Assembly: GCA_009193035.1 (NCBI GenBank)
Contig: SWDT01000012.1
Coordinates: forward strand, 124,001-188,000
Reading direction: 5' to 3'
DNA length: 64,000 nt
DNA from: Halicephalobus mephisto
Taxonomy: Eukaryota; Nematoda; Chromadorea; Rhabditida; Panagrolaimidae
The notes below the pieces were generated by a model that ran no database searches, had not been told where the DNA came from, and saw only the letters and a list, made by a program, of their open reading frames with translations. Position 1 is the first letter of the stretch. Every line of letters begins with the position of its first letter. Of the stretch, positions 55,691 through 64,000 are shown in pieces. Position numbers and translations under genes: made by a program.

Positions 55691-56069
55691 AAACGAGATA
55701 AAAATTCAAGAATACTTATAAATGAAACTTCTATCCGAGATGGCAAACACAGCAATATTCTGCTAATCAAATTTAAACTGTACTTTGTTTTTAGGTAAGA
55801 TATGTATGCTACAGTAGATGCAACCTAATAAATTTGGATCTCCGTCCGACGTTTTTAAGAACTACGAAACCTTACATACTACGTAAATGTAAGCGGAAAT
55901 ACAATTTCAAGAATTAACAGTTTATAAAACAACATCATGTATTTTTTGGATCTTCTGAAAAGTACTGTAAGTTTTTCCAAGGTTTTTCACGCACAACATG
56001 TAAACAGCTGTTCAGACACTGAATTTTCATTTCCTTTATTGCTTCTCAACAATGCTATAAATCATCAAA
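55691..56069. other. Array spacer
   Basis: No gene; downstream region of copy 5. Confidence 0.5.
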
Positions 56070-56981
56070 TCAACATTGTCTCTTTTTGAATAAAGGTACG
56101 GTTTTCATAGAACTACTAATCATGCTTACTTGTGTTTTTATCACTTGGGTCTGTGTTCTCTTGAAAATCACCCAGTTCGTTATTGAATTCAATAAGAGAT
56201 CTAAGGCCATCAGGATCTGACTATACGGCCCAATGAATTTGAAAGGGGTCTCTCCTGTGATATAAACGCCTACAGTGTCGACTACATGGGGAACGAAATC
56301 ACAGATTAGTCCAAATATAACAGCTCTGAGAGCTACAGCTTCAGCGATGATCTTCACTTTGGTCCCAAATTGAGGTGTTTTCTTTTTCAACAATACAGCT
56401 AAGATGATGAACCAAATCCCGGCAATTGTATTGAGAATCACTCCAGTTGTTCTAGAATATGTGTATGTTAGGTGAGATGGTAGGAATTCCAAACAGTTAT
56501 AAGCTATGCATCCTTTAGGTTTTTCTGGTCGACGGAATAGGAGGATCATTACGAAATTTACTCCAAAAACAATAACATTGATTACAATGCTTACACAAAA
56601 TAAAATTATAGTCCAGGAATGATTGTATCTTTCCTTAAATGAAAGTACTAGGCATCTATCTATTGTCAAAATGCAAGAGGAAAATGTAATCACTGTCATA
56701 AAGGATATGTCAAGAATTCCTGACCAGAAGAACGGTTCAGGAAGTATATCGAGATCTTCCTTCCAAATAGCAATCATAGTGAGACTATGAACGAATAAAA
56801 ACACACTCATAATGAACAAAACCAGAAAGTAATGTTTTAAGATAATGGAAAATTTGAAGCTTTCCTGTCTTTCAGTACGTTTAATAAATCTCAGTATGCA
56901 TAGCAGAAATATAATTGAAATGATGGAAGAACATAAGAGGAAGCAATAAACAAATAAATAAAGTAGTGGACTTGTTGTCAT
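56070..56981 (-). CDS. Intronless 7TM chemoreceptor-like protein, array copy 5
   Basis: 303 residues with the aligned start MTTSPLLYLFVYCF; an in-frame ATG at 57029 would add sixteen codons. Its centre is nearly identical to copy 4, while TIDRCLVLSFKERYNHSW matches copy 2 and the tail TQVIKTQVSMISSSMK resembles copies 1-3. This is a mosaic. FGLICDFVPHVVDTVGVYIT closes TM6. Intact. Confidence 0.85.
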   Translation of the reverse strand: MTTSPLLYLFVYCFLLCSSIISIIFLLCILRFIKRTERQESFKFSIILKHYFLVLFIMSVFLFVHSLTMIAIWKEDLDILPEPFFWSGILDISFMTVITFSSCILTIDRCLVLSFKERYNHSWTIILFCVSIVINVIVFGVNFVMILLFRRPEKPKGCIAYNCLEFLPSHLTYTYSRTTGVILNTIAGIWFIILAVLLKKKTPQFGTKVKIIAEAVALRAVIFGLICDFVPHVVDTVGVYITGETPFKFIGPYSQILMALDLLLNSITNWVIFKRTQTQVIKTQVSMISSSMKTVPLFKKRQC

Positions 56982-59045
56982 GATGCAGAATAATATGTAG
57001 ATCCCGAAGAGTAGCTGTCTGGTTAGCAAACTACGAAAATAAATGCGGAGATAATTTTTCCAGGTAGTTCATTTAAGAAGGAAAGATATTGTATTTACTA
57101 CTGTAAGTAATTTGCTTCCAAGAAAACATATGGATTTCATTTATTAAAAAGAAGTGAATAATTAAATGCAGCTACATTGTCGAGGGCGACCAATTTTGTT
57201 TATTTCAGAGATCAGGGAAGTCTACGACCACAAGATAAACTACTAACGAAAATAATTGTGCCGGGCAATTTCTGAAATAGTTTTTAAAACGTAAAAACTT
57301 TAATTTTCGATGATAATATAAGATTAACAAATCAAAAAAGGCGATATTGCGAGAGTGCTTCGACAAAATTTCCAGACTTTGGTTGAATGAAGATTTCTTG
57401 TTTTCTTTTGCATGATGTCTATATTTAATAAACATCTCTGGAATTCGCAAATACAGTAAAATGCTATAGTCTCCACATGACTATGAAGCTCCAAAAGTGG
57501 CGTGGCATCACCGAAATCAACCTTTTTACTGCATTTTTATAACTTTCAGAAGTTTAGTGACAGCAATAGAAAAATACAACTAATTGATGTCAACGCCAAA
57601 AATGGAGGCAAAGTAATCGAAGAAACCAAAATAAACTAGTATGTCGCGGAACACGAATCTGATTCCGACGCGAGATCTCGCGAATTCCATGGAAATCCGT
57701 TTGTTCTTGAGGGTAAGTCAGATGAGGCTCAGACCTCCAGTATTTATGCAAGTCACCAAATCCCCTCCATTATCGCGTAGCAGAAATCATTATTGCTGCA
57801 GTCTCCCTTATATCTAAGTATTGTATTTATTCCTTGTATTAATCCATTGTTTCTTGAGGTTTAGAATATCTATATTATGTTGCAATCTTATTGTATTAGA
57901 AGAAATAGGAAGAACTACTCTTCCTTCAAGCTACGATAGAATTGCGTGAACCAAATCACAATTCAGGGCATGGTAAATAAGTAAATATAATACTGAATTT
58001 ACTCTCATGAGACAAGCAAATATTTATAATTATTTTAGCAATTATAATCAAATAATACAGTAGAAGTGGTACGTGAAAGAAGAATATTTGCAGTATTCGT
58101 GTTATAATAATTGAACTGAAATACAATATTGCAAATATTTTAGTTCAAACAATATGCAGGATTTTATCTCCTTGTTGATAATGACTAATCTAATGAGTGG
58201 ATATCAGTAAAAAGATTTAATTAACTCATTGGCCTAATTAAAGGGGGAAGTAAATTTATATACATAGATAATACTCCACAACAATTAGTTATGTTTGCAA
58301 AGTTTGCGCCTTTTTTGAAAGAATTTCGAATTGATCCCAATTATCTTCATTCGTTGTTTTCAATATATGAATAACTATCGGAGAGTTTTTTTTATAAATC
58401 ATAGTGCTACAATAGAAAAGCTTTAAAAGATATTAAATTTAACTTTCTATATAAAGATTATCCAATGTGTTATGTTGATAATTATGTGATTATTCTATTT
58501 ACCATTTAAAGTAATATACGGCAACCAATAAGCCGGAAAATAGCGGATTATTCACTCGTTAAAAAATACGCTGAAAAGCATTTCGTTTATAAATTTTATA
58601 TTTATTTTCAAATCATAAGCATGACAATAAATTATTCAAACATCTATGCACAAATCACTATTCACATTTTCTGCTTTTTCACGGAGCTGCCGACTTTCCA
58701 AACATTTCTTTTGCAGTTCACCAAAAACCTTCCCATGGATCGTCTGTCAATAATCGTAGATTGGCACAAAAGTTATCTATGTTGCTCAGGAGATCAATTT
58801 CCTTCTTTATAAAATTTTCCACATTAACATTCATGTTTTAGAGATGGTACAAACCCTTAATTTCCTTATGTGCGCTCGATATATGATTGTAGAGTTCCAC
58901 AAACTTTTTTGATACTTTTCGTTTCTAAACGAGATAGATAAACATTCACTTAACATTATAATCAAAGTAATTCTTAATTACCAGTGTTTAGTACCTTGTA
59001 TAGCTTTTAAAGATAAACATGAAATTATATTTTTATCTTTCAAAC
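56982..59045. other. Gene-poor spacer with a receptor relic
   Basis: No intact gene. 57970-58012 matches the start-codon region of the receptors (AATAAGTAAATATAATACTG...CTCATGAG), a relic of a deleted copy. 57640-57790 is unusually GC-rich and holds a perfect 14-bp palindrome, CGCGAGATCTCGCG (57669-57682). Other open frames here lack coding character. Confidence 0.5.
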
Positions 59046-59924
59046 TTATAATCTCAGCGTCGCTGAAAATTGAAGAGCACCATTTTTGTTTGTTACTTGC
59101 GTTCTAAAAACTCTCCAATTTGATACCGAGGTCAGTAAAAGATCAACAGCCATAATGACCCTGCTGTAAGGTCCAATATATTTAAATGGAGTGTCTGATG
59201 TGATAGAAATGAATACAGTATCCAATAGATGGGGAAGAAAATCACAAATCAATCCAAAAATTACCGTCCTGAGGATTACAGCTTCAACGACGGTTTTTAA
59301 CTTGGCGCCGATTTCAGGTGTTCTTCTTTTCATCATCAAAGTCATAATGATAAACCAAATGCCGACGATTGTATTTAATGTTACTCCAATTGTCTTGCTA
59401 TATGTGTATGTCAATCGAGCGGCGTTGAATACTAAACAGCCATAGGCGATACACTCTTGCGGTTTTGTCGATCGGTGGAAAAGGATGTTCATTAAGAGAA
59501 ACATTCCACCGACAATAATATTGGTTGCTATACTTGTGAGAAATACGATCGTGTTCCAAGATTGATTGTACTTTTCCTTCAGTAAAAGCATCAAGCATCT
59601 ATCTGTAGTCAAGATAAATGCTGTATATGGGATAATTACCATGAAAGCGCCGTCGATAAGCCCTGTCCAGAAAAATGGTTCAAAAAGTAGGTTCAAATCT
59701 TCCCTCCATATAACTATTACAGTAGTCGTGTGAATAAACATTAAAGTACTTGTGATGAGTATGATCCAAAAGTAATACTTCAGAATTATAGAAAACTTGA
59801 TTCTTTCGTATTGTTCACTGCGCCACATGATTCTTATCGTATGTATTAGGAAGCACATTGAAGTGACAGAAGACAAAGCAATAAAACAATAAACTAACAA
59901 AAAAATTACTGGACTTGCTTCCAT
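59046..59924 (-). CDS. Intronless 7TM chemoreceptor-like protein, array copy 6
   Basis: 292 residues, one exon, starting MEASPVIFLLVYCF. More diverged than copies 1-5: TTTVIVIWREDLNLLFEPFF, TTDRCLMLLLKEKYNQSW, CIAYGCLVFNAARLTYTYS and DLLLTSVSNWRVF. The GETPFK segment of copies 1-5 is SDTPFKYIGPY here. It groups with copy 7 and the dead copies at 50860 and 60366 rather than with copies 1-5. Intact. Confidence 0.85.
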   Translation of the reverse strand: MEASPVIFLLVYCFIALSSVTSMCFLIHTIRIMWRSEQYERIKFSIILKYYFWIILITSTLMFIHTTTVIVIWREDLNLLFEPFFWTGLIDGAFMVIIPYTAFILTTDRCLMLLLKEKYNQSWNTIVFLTSIATNIIVGGMFLLMNILFHRSTKPQECIAYGCLVFNAARLTYTYSKTIGVTLNTIVGIWFIIMTLMMKRRTPEIGAKLKTVVEAVILRTVIFGLICDFLPHLLDTVFISITSDTPFKYIGPYSRVIMAVDLLLTSVSNWRVFRTQVTNKNGALQFSATLRL

Positions 59925-60365
59925 AGTAACGAAGTTAGGCGAATATTAAATAATACGGGGAGATAAATCGTATTTCGTATTTTAATTATGAAGTAGAATA
60001 ATAAACATATATCTTAATATAGGATGTAATTTTATACTTAGTTAAACCTGTAGCATATAATTAAATTATTAAAAACGCTCAATTTGAGCACAAACAGAGC
60101 CCTTACGGGTTTAAACCTAACAAATGAAACTTCAGACAAAACAGGCAGGTGCTAGACTTAACTCATATCACGCGTTTGGCTATAATTTCAATTTGAACCA
60201 TTTGGCAAAGTTTTAGGTTCCTTAGGAGGGAATGCAGATGGAAGTTATTTAAACTTTTCATTCAAAACATATTTTAGGCTTAATTTATTATTCTCTTTTG
60301 ATTATTGATGCTCAAGGAAAAACATTTTCTATATTTGCTCATTATTTCTACCAAACTGTGAGCTA
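59925..60365. other. Array spacer
   Basis: No gene; upstream region of copy 6. Confidence 0.5.
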
Positions 60366-61200
60366 TAGTTATTTGTGCTTTGGTTTTCTCTGTATTTTTC
60401 TAAATACTATATAATTAGTCGTCGAATTTAACAAAAGATCAACGAACATAGTGACTCTGCCGTAAGGCGCAATGTGCTTATAAGGATTATTTCTTGTAGC
60501 ATAAATAGGTACGGTATCTAACAAATGAGATAGAAAATCACAAATCAATCCAAAAATGACTGTTTTGAAGGCTACAACTGCAGTAATGATTTTTGCTTCC
60601 ATTCCAATCTGAGATGTTATCCTTTTCAATAATAAAAAAAATAATAAATTAAGTTTTCACAATTGTGTTTAGGACTACCTCGTTCGCTTTACTATAATTG
60701 TAAGTTCATTGAATGATTTTGAGTAATAGTCATAGACGACACATTTCTTTAGTATTTCTGATTAGTGGAAAAGCAAATTAATTACAAGGTTTATTCCAAC
60801 TGTAATGATATTAACTACAACATTCACACAAAATTAAATTGTATTCCAAGATTGATTGCACTTTATTTTCAACGACAACACCAGACATTTATCCGACGTC
60901 AACAAAAACACTACAAATGGAATGGCCGTCATGGAAACAGTGCCAAAAGTTCCCATCCGGAGAAATGGAATAAATGGTAGCTGTGAATCACTTTTTCATA
61001 TAACGATCATAGTAAGGGTATGGATGAACAACAGCACATTCATGATCAACAGGACCCAAAAGTAGTACTTTAAGATTATAGAAGGCTTAGATTTTTCTTG
61101 ATATTCATTACGGTATATCCCAATGTTCACAGCAGAAAAACTACTGATATAATAGAAGAAATAAAACAATAAACAAGTATAATCTGGAAATTCCTGTCAT
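60366..61200 (-). pseudogene. Dead 7TM receptor copy
   Basis: Outline of a whole receptor from a start remnant at 61200 to a stop at 60369, with several frameshifts. The C-terminal third stays open (60629-60369): VIFGLICDFLSHLLDTVPIY and DLLLNSTTNYIVFRKIQ. The proline of DFVPH has become serine. Middle parts are recognisable at DNA level only. Confidence 0.8.
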
Positions 61201-61841
61201 GAAAAAAGATAATTTCTATTATTTGAATAACAATTTATTAATTGGCATCTGCGTTCCGAATATAAATATAAAGTGCAATCTTACAGACAATTAGTGGAAA
61301 AATAAAAGTACTGTATAATATTGTAGGTACTTATACGTCGAAAATACGACAAAATTGCTGATGCAAGGAAATACATGATTTAATGCAGAGAACCCTGTTG
61401 AAAAATAATTAATCTAGCTTTTCTTCAGGGAGAGTAATTTGACACACATGACATAATGTAGTCTAATTAGCAATTTTTTCATTTTTTTGAAGAATTCTAA
61501 AGGTTTAAAATAAGACGTTAACAAAACTCATATTGTTAAAAACGCGAAAATTGGATATTTTTATGAGATTGACTCGAAAGCAATTTATAGAACTTTCTAT
61601 TGATATCAAAAATAGTTCAAAAACACACATTATCAACGGAATAGATTTTAACAGAAAATTACTGCAATTACTATATTCTTTTCTTTTACAAAGATCGCAC
61701 TTTATGTGAGACTTCTAAAATTACAAAAACGCATATCACTTCTCGTTTAATCACATTATTTTCAAATCGCGAATTTGAAATCAAGCTTTTATTTGACTTA
61801 TTATTAATTCACGACTTTTTTTAATTACCAGAACAGTATTT
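61201..61841. other. Array spacer
   Basis: No gene recognised. Confidence 0.5.
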
Positions 61842-62744
61842 TCACTTTTGTAGCATACGTAACATCTTCGCAGAACTAGTACCAATACTTATTTGTATTT
61901 TGACCATTTGTTTGCTTATTTTCCTGAACACAATCCAGTTAGTAATTGAAGTTAATAAGAGATCAACAGCCATGATGACTCTGCTATAAGGTCCGATGAA
62001 TTTGAAAGGAGTGCTTCCTATGACATAAATAACTATAGTATCAAATACATGAGGAATGAAATCGAAAGCTATTCCGAATATAACAGCTCTGAGAACCACG
62101 GCTTCAGCAAAAGCTTTTAACTTTACTCCAAATTGAGGTGTTGTCTTTTTTAACCATATGCCCATGATGATAAACCAAATCCCGACGATTGTATTTAGAA
62201 TTACTCCAACAGTCCTGCTATATGTATAAGTAAAGTAAGCGGGATTGAACAGTAAACAACCATAGGCAATACATTCCTTTGGCTTTGTCGATCGATGGAA
62301 GAGGAGGTTCATTATGATATCTCCTCCAGCAACAATAACATTGATCAAAATGCTCATGCAAAATAAACTTACAGTCCAGGATTGATTGTACTTCTCCTTC
62401 AGCGAGAGTATCAGACATCTGTCTGCTGTCAAAATGAAAGCAGTAAAAGTTATAATTGTCATGCAGCCACAGTCAAAAGTCCCTGTCCAGAAAAAAGGAT
62501 CAAAGGCTAAGTCCAAATCGTCCCTCCATATAATAATCACTGTAAGACAATGGGTAGATGATAATACACCCATAATGAACAGGACCCAAAAGTAGTACTT
62601 TAAGATTATAGAAAATTTAAATTTGTGCTGGTGTTCATTTTTTATGAGAAGTTTCAGTATCGATAACAGAAATATTATGGAAATAATTGAAGACAAGAAG
62701 ATAAAACAATAAACACCCAAGTAAAACCTTGAATTTACTGCCAT
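61842..62744 (-). CDS. Intronless 7TM chemoreceptor-like protein, array copy 7
   Basis: 300 residues, one exon, starting MAVNSRFYLGVYCF. Segments: HCLTVIIIWRDDLDLAFDPF, TADRCLILSLKEKYNQSW, LLFHRSTKPKECIAYGCLLF (shared with copy 6), FGIAFDFIPHVFDTIVIYV and DLLLTSITNWIVFRKI. It ends the array on the distal side. Frame intact and all seven hydrophobic segments present. Confidence 0.85.
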   Translation of the reverse strand: MAVNSRFYLGVYCFIFLSSIISIIFLLSILKLLIKNEHQHKFKFSIILKYYFWVLFIMGVLSSTHCLTVIIIWRDDLDLAFDPFFWTGTFDCGCMTIITFTAFILTADRCLILSLKEKYNQSWTVSLFCMSILINVIVAGGDIIMNLLFHRSTKPKECIAYGCLLFNPAYFTYTYSRTVGVILNTIVGIWFIIMGIWLKKTTPQFGVKLKAFAEAVVLRAVIFGIAFDFIPHVFDTIVIYVIGSTPFKFIGPYSRVIMAVDLLLTSITNWIVFRKISKQMVKIQISIGTSSAKMLRMLQK

Positions 62745-64000
62745 GAATCAGAACACTATTTATACTGATTAATAATCGTCTAAATAACACAATAGAAATG
62801 CAAACCTAGAACCGAGTACTTTAGATGATCCGCAAAGTGGCAATAGAAATTATCCAATAATGTGAATAATTTGCTTTCAACGACACTAAAATTATATCTG
62901 TAGGCACGAAGAACGGATGTAAGCCGCTAATAGTCTTAAGAAATTCCGCCTAGTCAATCGAGGTTTTGAAAGGCGCAACAGAGTCAATCTTTTACTTTCA
63001 ACACAGTCCGATCGGTCTGAGTCCAGCTTCGTCTGAACGAGATCTCTCCTCTATCTTGTCTGATAATCTATGTATGCATAAAGCATATATTGATATTACA
63101 AACATAGTAGGACGCTACAGTCCTGCTGGATGACGAAATCTAGAAGGATTTTCCACTACAGATCGTAATAGTCTCCATTTACCATATATCTGCTAGAAAG
63201 AAGTAGTGAATCTAATACGAGTGTATTAGAAGAAGAAACTAATCTGTTTATGTTAACTAAATGATGAAATAGGTGTATTTACGTGAAATGAGGTACTACA
63301 ATTGCTAGTCATCGTTACCAAACAGAGGAATATGCAAAAGTAAATAATGTTACCAAATTGTGTCGAAACAAACTGTTAAAAAGTATAGAATCCTTAAACT
63401 TGGGATTCCAGATATTGCTTTATTAAATTTAGCAACTTCGAAGGAAATTGGAAACACCTTTCAATTTGCATTCCGTTTGCATACAGATTGCACTAAAAGG
63501 ACAGTAAAATCCTATGTATTTCTAAATTAGTGCCCATTTTCTTCATATTAGATTATTTTTTTCACATTTCCATGGAATTTGAAAAACTGTTGTTGTTCTT
63601 ACCCTATTCAGTTTTTCAGCAGTGATTTTAACTCCCTCTTTAGCTAAGAATCCTCCTCGTTTACAGTAATCTCAATGTCTTGAAAAATTTCCCATAGTTC
63701 CCTTTTGGTTTTAGAAGAAAGTAGATTTCCTGAGATATCTTAAATTGCAATTATTTATCTGAAGATCTATCAAGAAGATTCTTTTATTAAACTCAACAAA
63801 AAAAGCCATAGAATTTTTAAAATCTACATATTTTTGTACTAAATTAGTTATGCTGGTATTTTTGAATATTTTTATAATTCTTCTCTCGAAAATAGCAACA
63901 AGTAATCCGGTTATTTCCCATATATTGACACATCTAACATCGCTTAACGTAAAATAAGTCAAATCCCTTATTTGAAGTGATTACAGAACAAATCTAATAG
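62745..64000. other. Region beyond the array, no gene seen
   Basis: A more GC-rich patch at 62960-63070 is followed by AT-rich DNA. Some blocks at 63470-63700 resemble 52690-52920. The open frame at 63711-63962 (minus) has no motif I recognise. Confidence 0.5.

Overview
This is nuclear DNA from a rhabditid nematode. It is AT-rich, most introns are short (about 40-50 bp) with GTAAG/GTGAG donors and TTTCAG/TTTTAG acceptors, several ATGs directly follow an AG acceptor (the mark of spliced-leader trans-splicing), a perfect SL1 leader sequence is present, and there are large families of nematode chemoreceptor-like 7TM genes. Many of the conserved genes (pir-1, sdhb-1, ltd-1, tpi-1, cyn-16, tsn-1, cblc-1, snu-13) have C. 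elegans counterparts that I recall lying on chromosome II, so the window probably comes from the equivalent chromosome. The species cannot be named from the sequence.

Layout. 1-7.8 kb is a fast-evolving arm-like stretch: a 32-nt-arm hairpin, an intact srd-like chemoreceptor, a dead paralogue of it split by a decayed Tc1-like transposon with ~195-bp IR/DR-type ends, an isolated SL1 sequence, and the 3' end of a non-LTR retrotransposon flanked by a 16-bp target duplication. 8.5-13.3 kb holds three genes in a row on the minus strand (OSTM1-like, complex III hinge protein, pir-1) facing sdhb-1; a small membrane-protein gene lies antisense inside an sdhb-1 intron. 13.3-24.4 kb is dominated by ltd-1 (LIM plus transglutaminase-like), whose introns carry many minisatellites, including a 31-bp ATCGAT array ending at a splice site and a block of TTCTAGAA/heat-shock-element-like units. 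25.3-30.6 kb has a patatin phospholipase, a CWC27-type cyclophilin and triosephosphate isomerase, all on the minus strand; tsn-1 (Tudor-SN), a CYP4-clan P450 and a GH25 lysozyme follow on the plus strand to 39.8 kb. 40-44 kb holds cblc-1 (MMACHC), two tandem PLGRKT-like genes that look like an operon, and snu-13.

44.7-62.7 kb is a minus-strand array of one 7TM family: seven intact single-exon genes plus three recognisable dead copies and two short relics. Flanking DNA has been duplicated along with the genes. One dead copy carries a ~210-bp patch almost identical to a live gene, which points to gene conversion. The last ~1.2 kb shows no gene.

How the genes relate: sdhb-1, the hinge protein, tpi-1, cblc-1 and the patatin phospholipase are metabolic or mitochondrial housekeeping genes. 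cyn-16, snu-13, tsn-1 and pir-1 act on RNA (spliceosome, small-RNA pathways, 5' end processing). The receptors and lysozyme face the environment. Housekeeping genes are clustered head-to-tail or divergently in the middle; mobile elements and receptor arrays occupy both ends.
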